DNA of 64,000 nt from Propionibacteriaceae bacterium AM104-82. GTDB taxonomy: Bacteria; Actinomycetota; Actinomycetes; Propionibacteriales; Propionibacteriaceae. The DNA lies in assembly GCA_027658995.1 (NCBI GenBank), contig JAQDQK010000012.1:49262-113261 (forward strand), read 5' to 3'. The notes below the pieces were generated by a model. That model did not search any database, was not told the origin of the DNA, and was given only the letters and a program-made list of their open reading frames with translations. A program made the position numbers and the translations under genes. Every line of letters starts with the position of its first letter. Within the stretch, counting starts at the first letter, position 1. Positions 8,152 to 16,626 of the stretch are shown in pieces.

Positions 8152-10704
8152 ATGCCAGAGATTGAGCAGACCGAGAACACGCTCTCGGTTGATGAAAATA
8201 CCGGCTCGCGCGCCTTCGGACCGACCTCGACGCCAACGCACCCGTTGGCGACCGCCCCGGTCGGAATGCCGTCGCACTCCGTCGACGGTTTCGTGCGCGA
8301 GTTCCTCCACGAACTGAACACGAACCAGGGCGTGATGCTGTCGCGCTCCAGCACCAACGACCAGTACCTCGCGCTCGCAAGCACGGTGAAGAACTACCTG
8401 ATGGCGCGCTGGCTCGAGACGGGCCGCAAGACCCGCGCCGCCAAGGCGAAGACCGTCGGCTACCTGTCCGCCGAGTACCTCCTCGGCCGCCAGTTGGACA
8501 ACGCGCTGCTTGCCACCGACCTGAACGAGATCGCGACCAAGGGCCTCGAACTGTGCGGCCTCGACCTCGCGACCCTGCGCGAGCAGGAGGTCGAGCCGGG
8601 CCTCGGCAACGGCGGTCTCGGTCGCCTGGCCGCCTGCTTCATCGACTCGCTCGCCACCATGGACGTGCCGTGCATCGGCTACGGCATCCGCTACGAGTAC
8701 GGCATCTTCCGCCAGACCTTCGTCGAGGGCCGCCAGGTCGAGCAGCCAGACACGTGGCTCGCGCTCGGCGCCCCGTGGGAGTTCCCGCACCCGGAGGCCT
8801 CCGTGCAGGTGAACTTCGGCGGTCACACCGAGAAGTACGTCGGCGCGGACGGCGTCGAGCGGACCCGCTGGGTGCCCGCCTGGAACGTCCTCGGCGTCCC
8901 CTACAACTACATGGTCCCCGGCTACCTCAACGGCCGCGTCAACACGCTGCGCCTGTGGTCGGCCCAGGCGACCAAGGCGTTCGACCTGCAGATCTTCAAC
9001 TCGGGCGACTACGCGCAGGCCGTGCGCGCCCAGACCTTCGCGGAGAACATCTCGAAGGTCCTCTACCCCGAAGACTCGACGCCCCAGGGCAAGGAACTGC
9101 GCCTGCAGCAGCAGTACTTCTTCGTGGCGTGCTCGCTGCGCGACTTCCTCGACCAGGAACTCGAAGAGGACTTCGACCTGCACAACCTGGCGGACCGGAT
9201 CACCTACCAGCTCAACGACACGCACCCCGTCATCGCGGTGCCCGAGCTGATGCGCCTGCTGATCGACGAGCACGACTTCTCGTGGGACGAGGCGTGGGAG
9301 GTCACCTCCAAGTGCTTCGACTACACCTGTCACACCCTCCTGCCGGAGGCCCTCGAGGTGTGGCCGACCGAGCTGCTCGGCCGCCTACTGCCGCGCCACA
9401 TGGAGATCATCTACCAGATCAACGAGCAGTTCCTCGCCGACGTGCGCGAGGCGTTCCCCGGTGACGAGATCCGCGCCCGCCGGATGTCGATGATCGCCGA
9501 GTTCCCCGAGCGCGGCGTGCGGATGGCCTACCTGGCGACCGTCGCCTCAAGCAAGGTCAACGGCGTCGCGGAACTGCACTCGCAGTTGCTGCGTGACAAG
9601 GTGCTCCCCGACTTCTCCGAGATGTGGCCCGAGAAGTTCACCAACGTGACAAACGGCGTGACGCCGCGTCGCTTCGTGAAGCTCTCCAACCCGAGGCTCT
9701 CGGACCTGATCACCGACGCGATCGGCCCCGGCTGGGTCACCGACCTCGAGCGCCTCAAGGAGCTTGAGCCATACGCCGACGTGCCGGAGTTCAAGAAGGC
9801 GTTCCGCGAGGTCAAGGCCGCGAACAAGGCCCGCCTCACCGCGCTGCTGAGGCAGCGCGACGGCATCGAGCTTCCCGACGGTCACCTGCTCGACGTGATG
9901 GTCAAGCGCCTGCACGAGTACAAGCGCCAGTCGCTGAAGCTGCTGCACATCGTCTCGCTGTACGAGCAGGTGCTCTCCGGCAAGATCGCAGCGGCCGACG
10001 TCACCCCGCGCACCGTCGTGTTCGGAGCGAAGGCTGCCCCCGGCTACAAGATGGCCAAGGACACCATCCACCTGATCAACATGGTGGCCGCGAAGCTGAA
10101 CTCGGCCCCCGAGATCGAGGGACGCCTGAAGATCGCCTTCCCGGCGAACTACAACGTCACGCTCGCCGAGAAGCTGATCCCTGCCGCCGACCTGTCGGAG
10201 CAGATCTCGCTCGCGGGCATGGAGGCCTCCGGCACCGGCAACATGAAGTTCGCCCTCAACGGCGCGCTCACCATCGGAACGGACGACGGCGCAAACGTCG
10301 AGATCCGCCGCCTGGTCGGCGACAAGCACTTCTTCCTGTTCGGCATGAACGAGCCGCAGGTCGCCGAGCTGGGCGCGAAGGGCTACAACCCCGGCGAGTA
10401 CTACGAGTCGAACCAGCAGTTGAAGGCGACCCTCGACCTGATCCTGTCGGGGCACTTCTCCGACGGCGACCCGCACCTGTTCGACGCGGTGGTCTACAAC
10501 CTGCTCAACCAGGACCGCTTCATGGCCCTTGCGGACTTCGACTCCTATGTCGAAGCCCAGGGCAAGGTCGAGGAGCGCTACGCCGACGAGGAGGCGTGGA
10601 CCCGCTCCGCGATCCTCAACGTCGCGCGCACCGGCTACTTCAGCTCGGACCGCTCGATGCGCGACTACCTGCAGCGCATCTGGCACACCTCGCCGATGAT
10701 CTGA
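8152..10704 (+). CDS. glgP: Glycogen / alpha-glucan phosphorylase
   Basis: 850 residues, full length for the family. It releases glucose-1-phosphate from the non-reducing ends of glycogen or maltodextrin. Family text runs throughout: VGYLSAEYLLGRQL, the substrate loop GLGNGGLGRLAACF, QLNDTHPVIAVPELMR, TNGVTPRRF, KRLHEYKRQ, and the pyridoxal-phosphate region ASGTGNMKFALNGALTIGT with its Lys. The first 50 residues are a low-complexity extension. It begins 82 bp after tenA, probably from its own promoter, and ends at a bidirectional terminator facing the GH13 gene. Confidence 0.96.
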   Translation: MPEIEQTENTLSVDENTGSRAFGPTSTPTHPLATAPVGMPSHSVDGFVREFLHELNTNQGVMLSRSSTNDQYLALASTVKNYLMARWLETGRKTRAAKAKTVGYLSAEYLLGRQLDNALLATDLNEIATKGLELCGLDLATLREQEVEPGLGNGGLGRLAACFIDSLATMDVPCIGYGIRYEYGIFRQTFVEGRQVEQPDTWLALGAPWEFPHPEASVQVNFGGHTEKYVGADGVERTRWVPAWNVLGVPYNYMVPGYLNGRVNTLRLWSAQATKAFDLQIFNSGDYAQAVRAQTFAENISKVLYPEDSTPQGKELRLQQQYFFVACSLRDFLDQELEEDFDLHNLADRITYQLNDTHPVIAVPELMRLLIDEHDFSWDEAWEVTSKCFDYTCHTLLPEALEVWPTELLGRLLPRHMEIIYQINEQFLADVREAFPGDEIRARRMSMIAEFPERGVRMAYLATVASSKVNGVAELHSQLLRDKVLPDFSEMWPEKFTNVTNGVTPRRFVKLSNPRLSDLITDAIGPGWVTDLERLKELEPYADVPEFKKAFREVKAANKARLTALLRQRDGIELPDGHLLDVMVKRLHEYKRQSLKLLHIVSLYEQVLSGKIAAADVTPRTVVFGAKAAPGYKMAKDTIHLINMVAAKLNSAPEIEGRLKIAFPANYNVTLAEKLIPAADLSEQISLAGMEASGTGNMKFALNGALTIGTDDGANVEIRRLVGDKHFFLFGMNEPQVAELGAKGYNPGEYYESNQQLKATLDLILSGHFSDGDPHLFDAVVYNLLNQDRFMALADFDSYVEAQGKVEERYADEEAWTRSAILNVARTGYFSSDRSMRDYLQRIWHTSPMI

Positions 10705-10720
10705 TCCGATCCGGACCGCG

Positions 10721-10755
10721 AACGGGCCGCCACCTCAGTGAGGTGGCGGCCCGTT
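10721..10755. terminator. Bidirectional terminator between glgP and the GH13 gene
   Basis: A near-perfect inverted repeat: AACGGGCCGCCACCT pairs with AGGTGGCGGCCCGTT around a five-base loop. It lies between two convergent genes, 16 bp past glgP and 12 bp from the other stop. Confidence 0.8.
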
Positions 10756-10767
10756 GTGCGTCTGCGG

Positions 10768-13062
10768 TCAGTCCTTCAGGATCAGCGCCTGAAAGGCGAG
10801 CGGCGCAAGGGTCACGTCGAAGGCGCCCTGGTCGTCGTCGCTGTGGCGGCCCCTTGGTCGCACGACCGCGACCTCCTCGGAGGTGCCCAGGTCGACGACA
10901 CCCGCCCCGATGGGCAGTTCGGCCGAGCTGATGGTGGTGGACGCCTCGCGCTGCGAGAAGTTGAACACGCTGATCTGCACGGCTCCGATGGCGAGCCGGT
11001 TGATCAGCACCAGGATCCCGGTGTCGTCGGGTTCCGGGATCTCCAGCAGCGAGCCGGTGGCGATGCCGTGCGCGTCGCGCAGGTGCAGCATCGAGCCGAG
11101 CCTGCTTGCGAACGAGTTCGGGTCGTTCAACTGCTCCGACAGCGGCCCGTACAGGGTCCTCGCGCGGGGCAGGCCCGATGCGGAGCGGTTGGCCTCCGGG
11201 TTGTGGCCCATCAGGTCGAACGCGCCGCGCTCGATCCACCGGGTGTCGCCGGTGGAGACGAGGTCGGCGACGTCGTCCCTGTCGACGGGCAGCGCCCCGA
11301 CGAGGTCCCAGCCGGACAGCGCGAACACGCCGGGCTGCAGCGCGTTGTATGCGGCGAGCAGCAGGTGCGCGTCGCGGATCCGCTCGACGTCGGCGTCCGT
11401 GATGGTGGTCAGGTCGCTGATGCCGAGGCTCGCGGTGATCACCGAGGCCGTGGTCGAGGCGATGCCGTTCTGGGTGAAGACGGCGTTGTACGGCGCGGCG
11501 GGGCCGGTGATGTGGCGGCGCAGGTCGTCGCGGATCTTCTCCGCCAGGTCGGCCCCGGTGTACTCGACGCCGCCCAGCAGGTAGGTGTCGGCGCGGTGCG
11601 TGGTGCCGAAGTGGACGAGTTCGTAGGTCAGCTCGTCGTGGTTCTGCAGCGCGTGAACCAGCGAGGCCTGGTCGATGCCGATCTCGCGCCCCTCCCGCAG
11701 CGTCAGCCGCAGGAACTCCGCGTCGCCCATCACCAGGGCGTGCTGGTAGGCGGGGCGGGTCACGAAGTCGTAGGAGAGGTCGGGCCCCGCGGCCGAGGTC
11801 GCCCGGATCGCGTCCATCGACAGGTTCAGTTCCTGGAACGTGAAGCCGCCGACCTTGCGCACCATGGAGCCGATCAACTGGTTCGCGGCCACCGACAGCG
11901 GGTGCCCCTCGGACCAGGCGACGCCACCCTCGTCGTCCTCGCTCGCGCGCTCCACGCCGAGGAAGCCGTTGGCGTCGAGCCGCAGGCCGCCCGCGCCCAG
12001 GTCGGTGAGTGCGTGCAGCGCGTCGCCCATCACCAGGCGCATGCCTGCGAAGGTCGGGTCGAGCCAGTTGATGGAGGGCTGCCCGTCCTTGAAGTAGTGC
12101 AGGTAGACCCAGCGGTGCGGCTCGCCGTCGGTGTCGAGCACCTCGCCCGTCGCCGACCAGTTGGTCTCCTTGACGCCAGGCTCGTAGAAGATCACCCGCT
12201 GCAGTTCGCCGATGATGAAGCCCTCGTCCTTGAGCCTGCGCTCGTCCTCCGCGCTCAGGTTGGCCGAGTCCTTGCCCGGGGGCACGTCCGGCAGCAGGTG
12301 CCAGGCCTCCCGGGGGATGTCGACCATGTGGTAGATGCCGGGGTAGTCGCGGTAGTTCATCTCCGCGAGCCGGAAGTCGGCCCCCTTACCCGTGTGGGCG
12401 GGCACCAGGTCGTCGATGATGGTGGCGCCGCGGGCCGCCGCCGCGCCCTGCATGGTGCGGTAGTCGTCCTCGCTGCCGAAGGTCGGGTCGATCGTCATGG
12501 AGATGCGGTCGAAGTGCCCGTCGATCGACGGGGTGCGCGTCCACCCGGAGACGCCGCCCGCGAGCTTGACGGGGCCGGTGTGGATCGCCCGGATGCCGAT
12601 CCGCGCGAACGCGTCCCACAGGTCGTCGCCGCCGAGCGCCGCGAGGAACGTCTCCCCCTCGCCCGTGATCTGCGACAGGGGGTAGGCGGTGAACCAGACC
12701 GACGCGGTGTCGACGGCGCCGCGGGGGTGAGGGCTGGCGTAGGCCCGGCCCCACATCTCGGGCTGGCCGGACAACTGCCGGGCGAGCGTCTTGGCGTCGC
12801 CGAGCATCGAGTGGTTGACGAGCCATTCGACGTAGGCCTTGTTGGTGCCGACGGGCTCGAAGGGCGTGGCGAGGGTGCCGGTGAACGAGCGGTGCCGCCG
12901 CGCGCGGGGGCGGAGGCTCCGCGGGCGGGCCGGATAGAACGCCTCGTCGAAGTTGATCTCGTGTTCGACGGCGTCCGCGACGGCCGGGTGGGCCTCCGCG
13001 ACGCCGGGCGCCGGAATGGGAATCGTGTCGGTGTGAGGCTCGTGCTCGTCGATCTCGCTCAA
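10768..13062 (-). CDS. Glycoside hydrolase family 13 protein, trehalose synthase (maltose alpha-D-glucosyltransferase)-like
   Basis: 764 residues. The GH13 barrel carries [12 protein letters not shown] (nucleophile Asp), TFQELNLS (acid/base Glu) and [12 protein letters not shown] (transition-state Asp). The last 90 residues are a beta-sandwich domain C. The QNHDELT block and overall length fit trehalose synthase, which interconverts maltose and trehalose. The surrounding sequence is divergent, so the exact specificity is uncertain; a related glucosyltransferase is possible. The start is TTG at 13062 with GAGGAAGGA 7 bases upstream. No fused or adjacent maltokinase is seen. GlgP is the convergent neighbour. 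Confidence 0.8.
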   Translation of the reverse strand: MSEIDEHEPHTDTIPIPAPGVAEAHPAVADAVEHEINFDEAFYPARPRSLRPRARRHRSFTGTLATPFEPVGTNKAYVEWLVNHSMLGDAKTLARQLSGQPEMWGRAYASPHPRGAVDTASVWFTAYPLSQITGEGETFLAALGGDDLWDAFARIGIRAIHTGPVKLAGGVSGWTRTPSIDGHFDRISMTIDPTFGSEDDYRTMQGAAAARGATIIDDLVPAHTGKGADFRLAEMNYRDYPGIYHMVDIPREAWHLLPDVPPGKDSANLSAEDERRLKDEGFIIGELQRVIFYEPGVKETNWSATGEVLDTDGEPHRWVYLHYFKDGQPSINWLDPTFAGMRLVMGDALHALTDLGAGGLRLDANGFLGVERASEDDEGGVAWSEGHPLSVAANQLIGSMVRKVGGFTFQELNLSMDAIRATSAAGPDLSYDFVTRPAYQHALVMGDAEFLRLTLREGREIGIDQASLVHALQNHDELTYELVHFGTTHRADTYLLGGVEYTGADLAEKIRDDLRRHITGPAAPYNAVFTQNGIASTTASVITASLGISDLTTITDADVERIRDAHLLLAAYNALQPGVFALSGWDLVGALPVDRDDVADLVSTGDTRWIERGAFDLMGHNPEANRSASGLPRARTLYGPLSEQLNDPNSFASRLGSMLHLRDAHGIATGSLLEIPEPDDTGILVLINRLAIGAVQISVFNFSQREASTTISSAELPIGAGVVDLGTSEEVAVVRPRGRHSDDDQGAFDVTLAPLAFQALILKD

Positions 13063-13132
13063 TGCAGGTCCTTCCTCGGCGGGAGCATCCAGCCTATTGC
13101 CTCCCCCACGTCGTTGCGCGGCGCGGCGAGGG

Positions 13133-13156
13133 GCCGACGTCGATGGACGCGTCGGC
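13133..13156 (-). terminator. Hairpin after the NAD-kinase-like gene
   Basis: GCCGACG pairs with CGTCGGC across a ten-base loop, touching the last base of the stop codon. Modest stem with no T tract. Confidence 0.35.
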
Positions 13157-14028
13157 TAGAGCGTGACGAGGTGCCGGTCGGCGACCGCGATCGAGACCCG
13201 CTGGCCCCAACTGAGGATCAGCCGGTCGTCCTCGATGCCGTCGCCGAAGGCGATCAGCGAGTCGGACTCGACCACGAGGCTCAGATCCTCGCCGGGCGCG
13301 AGCAGGCCGGCCGTCAGGCTCACGCCGGTGTTCGGGGAGGGCCACGCCTCACGCACGAACCAGGCCAGCCCCTCCTCGGACGGGGCGGGGAGCGGCAACT
13401 GGGGCGCCGCGACCCGCTGGATCGAGGCGCACCAGCCGGTCGCGCCGGTCCCGGTGCCGACGATCAGCCCGGAGGACGACTGCCGTTCGCCCTCCCCTGC
13501 CACCTCGAGGCGGTAGCGCGCCGACTGGTGCGTCGGCTGCCCCACGAAGATCTCGTTGAGCGCCGTCAACTCCTGGCCGTCGTCGGTGCGGACGCTGACC
13601 ATGGCGCGCCGCGTCACGGGCGCCTTGCCGCGGCCTGCGAGCAGCGCCGCGACCTCGGAGGCGCGGTGCGGGACCAGGATGCCCGCGTAGCCGCCGGGGT
13701 TCACGCCGATCACTGGCTGGCCGTTCAGGTACTTGGCGACGTTGGCGACGAGTCCGTCCTGGCCGACCACCACGACGATGTCCTCCGGCCCGAACACGAA
13801 CCGCGACACGTCTGAGCGTTCGACCTCCGCGCGACGCCAGTCCGCGGGGATCGCCGCGGCCACCGTCGCCCTCGCCGCCGCGAGGGCCGCGTGCTGGGCG
13901 TCGACGTCGTCGAGGCTGCGGCCGCGCGTCGTCAGGAAGAACGCAGCCTGCCCCCTGGTGCCGTGCCTGGCCAGTAGCTCGTCGTACTCGGTCGCCCGAT
14001 GCACCACGACGACCCGTGGGCTGGTCAT
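13156..14028 (-). CDS. Divergent NAD-kinase-like protein
   Basis: 290 residues with an NAD/ATP-diphosphate kinase fold. The family landmarks appear in order but altered. The GGDGT motif is GQDGL (about residues 89-93). INPGG is present as VIGVNPGGYAGIL. The Asn-Glu pair is present (TALNEIFVG). TGSTAY is replaced by GTGTGATGW. The Asp of the first motif and the Asn-Glu pair are retained, so nucleotide binding is plausible but NAD phosphorylation is unproven. The ATG overlaps the SPFH stop (ATGA), so the two are co-translated. Both are divergent from an NrtR-like NAD-metabolism regulator, which supports a link to NAD chemistry. A non-catalytic NAD sensor is also possible. Confidence 0.75.
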   Translation of the reverse strand: MTSPRVVVVHRATEYDELLARHGTRGQAAFFLTTRGRSLDDVDAQHAALAAARATVAAAIPADWRRAEVERSDVSRFVFGPEDIVVVVGQDGLVANVAKYLNGQPVIGVNPGGYAGILVPHRASEVAALLAGRGKAPVTRRAMVSVRTDDGQELTALNEIFVGQPTHQSARYRLEVAGEGERQSSSGLIVGTGTGATGWCASIQRVAAPQLPLPAPSEEGLAWFVREAWPSPNTGVSLTAGLLAPGEDLSLVVESDSLIAFGDGIEDDRLILSWGQRVSIAVADRHLVTL

Positions 14029-15047
14029 GCCGCCTCATCCCCCGCGCCGCCGGTGCCGCCGGTGAGCTTGCCGAGCAGTCCGGTCAGCAGGTCGGGCGTG
14101 AGCACCAACTGCTCGACGCTCGGCAGGTTGGCCGCCAACTCGCGCAGCGCGAGCGCAAGCATCACGTCGCGGCCCGCGTCGCGGTAGGCGTCCAGCTTGG
14201 CCGCCTCGGCGTCGGCCTCGGCCTGGCCGAGCAGCCGGGTCGCGTCGGCCCTTGTCTCCGAGAGGGTCGCGGCCCTGCTGGCCTCCGCCTTGACGCGCAC
14301 GGCGTCGGCCTGCGCGGCGTCCTCCGCCTCGCGCCGCGAGTTGGCGCCCTTCTGGGCGATCAACTGCTCCTGCCGCTTGGCGAGCGAGATCTGGTTGGCC
14401 AGTTCGTTCTCGCCGATCGCGGCCTCCCGCTCGACGGCGAGGGCGCGCCGCTCGAAGGTGGCCTTGTCCGCGTCCTGCTGGACGCGCTCCCGGGCGGGGG
14501 TCTGCAGCGCCCGCTCGACGTCCGCGTCGGTCCGCAGCATCGACAGCCGCGTCCCGACGACCTCGACGCCGATCGCGGCGAGCCTCGGGTCGGAGTGCAT
14601 CAGAAAGTTGGCCTCCTCCGCGAGTTGGACGATGTCGCGGGCCAGCAGTTCGCCGAGCGTCATCCCGGTCAGCGCGCTGGTGACGGCGGCGGTGGCCGCG
14701 CTGTGGATCATCGCGCCGACCGTCTCGAGCGGATCCTCGACCCAGGTGCCGGAACCGAGGTCGATCGAGAAGTCGACGCGCGCCGCGGCCTGCACCGGGT
14801 CGGCGAAGCGGTAGGTGACGGTCACGGGCGCCACGACCTCCTGCAGGTCGGAGGTGCGCACGCGGATCAGCGTCTCGAGTTCGCGGTCGTCGACGGGGAT
14901 CTCGCTGATCGCTGCGGTCAGCGGCCGGAACCAGAACGAGGCGCCGACGCCTGCCGACCGTGCCCTCCCGTCGGAGAGGAACTCGATGTGGCTCGTCGCG
15001 GTGCCGCGCAGGTGCCTGACGAACGGGAAGCGGGTGATGGTTGCCAT
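14025..15047 (-). CDS. SPFH domain-containing protein without a membrane segment
   Basis: About 340 residues. Residues 20-190 match the SPFH/band-7 (stomatin, prohibitin, flotillin) domain: SVGVGASFWFRPLT-like text, EIPVDDRELETLIRVRT, VTVTYRFADP. Residues 190-310 form an Ala/Glu-rich coiled coil. Most SPFH proteins carry an N-terminal hydrophobic hairpin; none is visible, so this one is probably soluble or peripheral and likely forms an oligomeric ring. Start at 15047 with AGGAGGAG upstream; the alternative at 15065 adds six residues across the ribosome site. First gene of a two-gene operon with the NAD-kinase-like gene. Confidence 0.85.
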   Translation of the reverse strand: MATITRFPFVRHLRGTATSHIEFLSDGRARSAGVGASFWFRPLTAAISEIPVDDRELETLIRVRTSDLQEVVAPVTVTYRFADPVQAAARVDFSIDLGSGTWVEDPLETVGAMIHSAATAAVTSALTGMTLGELLARDIVQLAEEANFLMHSDPRLAAIGVEVVGTRLSMLRTDADVERALQTPARERVQQDADKATFERRALAVEREAAIGENELANQISLAKRQEQLIAQKGANSRREAEDAAQADAVRVKAEASRAATLSETRADATRLLGQAEADAEAAKLDAYRDAGRDVMLALALRELAANLPSVEQLVLTPDLLTGLLGKLTGGTGGAGDEAA

Positions 15048-15068
15048 GATGTCTCCTCCTTGCATCTC

Positions 15069-15089
15069 TTATCGTGATACTGACGATAA
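15069..15089. promoter_or_regulatory. Palindromic operator, probable NrtR-like binding site
   Basis: TTATCGT - 7 bases - ACGATAA, a perfect inverted repeat. Its right half overlaps the -10 hexamer of the SPFH promoter. Two further ACGATAA half-sites lie at 15117-15123 and 15158-15164, the last within the promoter of the regulator. Assignment to NrtR is inferred from position. Confidence 0.6.
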
Positions 15090-15112
15090 ATCAGAGATGG
15101 GATTCATGTCAA
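15083..15112 (-). promoter_or_regulatory. Promoter of the SPFH / NAD-kinase-like operon
   Basis: On the minus strand a consensus TTGACA (15112-15107) is followed after 18 bases by TATCGT (15088-15083). The -10 hexamer lies within the palindrome, so a bound regulator would block RNA polymerase. Confidence 0.6.
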
Positions 15113-15170
15113 CTCGACGATAAGGAGGCCGACATGGCAACGTCCCGCGTCACAGCGACGATAAGCTGGG

Positions 15171-15176
15171 TACGCT
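15171..15176 (+). promoter_or_regulatory. -10 element of the NrtR-like gene (leaderless)
   Basis: TACGCT ends 6 bases before the ATG at 15183. An ACGATAA half-site (15158-15164) sits just upstream, in the spacer, consistent with autoregulation. Confidence 0.5.
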
Positions 15177-15182
15177 TGTTGC

Positions 15183-15866
15183 ATGCAGGAGTTCTTCGTC
15201 ACCGTCGACCTGGTCGTCCTCACGATCCGCGAGGGGCGGCTCGAGGTGCTCGTCGTCGAGCGCAAGTACCCGCCGTTCGAGGGGTCGTGGGCGCTGCCCG
15301 GAGGCTACGTCGGGCCGGAAGAGGACCTCCGCGACGCCGCCTACCGCGAGCTCTCCGAGGAGACCTCGATCGGGGCTGGCGTGCACCTCGAGCAGCTCGG
15401 CAGCTACGGAGCCCCCGGGCGCGACCCGCGCGGCAGGACCGTCACCATCGCCTGGCTCGCCCTGGTGCCCGGCATGGCGGAGCCCGCCGCAGGCACCGAC
15501 GCCTCCGACGCGGCGTGGCGGAGCGTCGCCGACTTCGAGTCGGGCGCCCTGCCGCTTGCCTTCGACCACGACGAGATCCTGGCCGACGGCATCGAGCGGG
15601 CCCGCGCAAAGCTCGAATACTCCCCGCTCGCGGCCGCCTTCTGCCCGCCGGAGTTCACCGTCGGCCAACTGCGGGCCATCTACGAGGCCGTCTGGGGCAC
15701 CGAACTGGACCCGCGCAACTTCCACCGCAAGGTGACCCGCTCCCCCGGCTTCCTGGAGCCCACCGGCCGCACCAGCAATGTCGACGGCGGCAGGCCGGCG
15801 CAGTTGTTCACGCGCGGCACCCTCGACGTACTCAATCCGCCCATCACCCGTGCGGGACAGCTCTAG
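15183..15866 (+). CDS. NrtR-like Nudix-domain transcriptional regulator
   Basis: 227 residues. The N-terminal Nudix domain (to about residue 145) has a Nudix box reading GYVGPEEDLRDAAYRELSEETSI; the consensus Gly near its end is Ser. The C-terminal 75 residues form the winged helix typical of NrtR (FTVGQLRAIYEAVWGTELDPRN, FHRKVTRSPGFLEPTG). NrtR proteins bind ADP-ribose or related NAD metabolites and repress NAD genes. No Shine-Dalgarno site precedes the ATG, which fits leaderless translation. An ATG at 15134 has a good AAGGAGG site but opens a different, shadow frame. Divergent from the SPFH operon, which I infer it controls. Confidence 0.85.
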   Translation: MQEFFVTVDLVVLTIREGRLEVLVVERKYPPFEGSWALPGGYVGPEEDLRDAAYRELSEETSIGAGVHLEQLGSYGAPGRDPRGRTVTIAWLALVPGMAEPAAGTDASDAAWRSVADFESGALPLAFDHDEILADGIERARAKLEYSPLAAAFCPPEFTVGQLRAIYEAVWGTELDPRNFHRKVTRSPGFLEPTGRTSNVDGGRPAQLFTRGTLDVLNPPITRAGQL

Positions 15867-15873
15867 CCGCGAC

Positions 15874-15879
15874 TAGGGT
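15874..15879 (+). promoter_or_regulatory. -10 element of the sugar isomerase gene (leaderless)
   Basis: TAGGGT lies 6 bases before the ATG at 15886 and only 8 bp past the preceding stop codon. Confidence 0.45.
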
Positions 15880-15885
15880 GTCGTC

Positions 15886-16626
15886 ATGGTGACGTCAGTC
15901 CAGTTGTACTCCGTCCGCGAGGCCCTCGCCTCCGACCTGCCAGGCACGCTGCGAAGATTGGCCGACCTCGGCTTCGAGCGCGTCGAACCGTTCGCGCTGG
16001 TCGACCTGGCCGACTCGCTCGCCCCCGCGCTTGCCGAGACGGGCCTGGTCGCACCGACCACGCACGCGTCGCTGATCGACGGCGACGCCGCGGCGGTCTT
16101 CGACGCGGCTGAGCGCCTCGGCGTCTCGACGGTGATCGACCCGATGGTCCCCGAGGAGCGCTGGGCCGACGCCGATGCCATCACGGAGACGGCCGTCGCG
16201 CTGAACCGGCTCGCGCAGGACGCGGCCGACCGCGGGCTGCGGGTCGGCTACCACAACCACTGGTGGGAACTGCAGCACCAGATCGAGGGCGTCTCCGCGC
16301 TCGAACACCTGGCGGGCCTGCTCGACCCGCGCGTGGTGTTGGAGGTCGACACCTACTGGGCAGCCACAGGAGGCGCCGACGTGCCAGCCCTGCTCGGCAG
16401 CCTCGGCGACCGGGTGGTCGCGCTGCACATCAAGGACGGCCCGCTGACCCTCGACCCGCTGGCCCAGGTGCCCGCCGGCCAGGGAGCCATGGACATCCCC
16501 GCGGCGCTCGCCGCGGCGCCATCGGCCGAGTTCCGCGTCATCGAGTTCGACGCCTACGCGGGCGACATCTTCGAGGGCCTCGCGGCCTCGCTCGGCTACC
16601 TGCGCGACCTCGGGTCGGCCGGGTGA
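15886..16626 (+). CDS. Sugar phosphate isomerase/epimerase family protein
   Basis: 246 residues, xylose-isomerase-like TIM barrel (AP endonuclease 2 superfamily). Metal-site motifs are visible: VGYHNHWWEL, LEVDTYWAATGG, VVALHIKDGP and a C-terminal IEFDAYAGD. It probably acts on an inositol or keto-sugar intermediate. The next gene, a Gfo/Idh/MocA dehydrogenase, overlaps it (GTGA), and this pairing is common in sugar or inositol catabolic units. The substrate is not determinable. The start is probably leaderless. Confidence 0.88.
   Translation: MVTSVQLYSVREALASDLPGTLRRLADLGFERVEPFALVDLADSLAPALAETGLVAPTTHASLIDGDAAAVFDAAERLGVSTVIDPMVPEERWADADAITETAVALNRLAQDAADRGLRVGYHNHWWELQHQIEGVSALEHLAGLLDPRVVLEVDTYWAATGGADVPALLGSLGDRVVALHIKDGPLTLDPLAQVPAGQGAMDIPAALAAAPSAEFRVIEFDAYAGDIFEGLAASLGYLRDLGSAG

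Noticed and set aside
10738..13815. 1025-residue plus-strand open frame
   Set aside because: Antisense to the GH13 and NAD-kinase-like genes; no motifs.
15134..15892. Alternative start with AAGGAGG in the NrtR/SPFH intergenic region
   Set aside because: The frame reads Arg-rich shadow sequence through the Nudix gene. The ribosome-like sequence is probably incidental, although a very short product cannot be ruled out.
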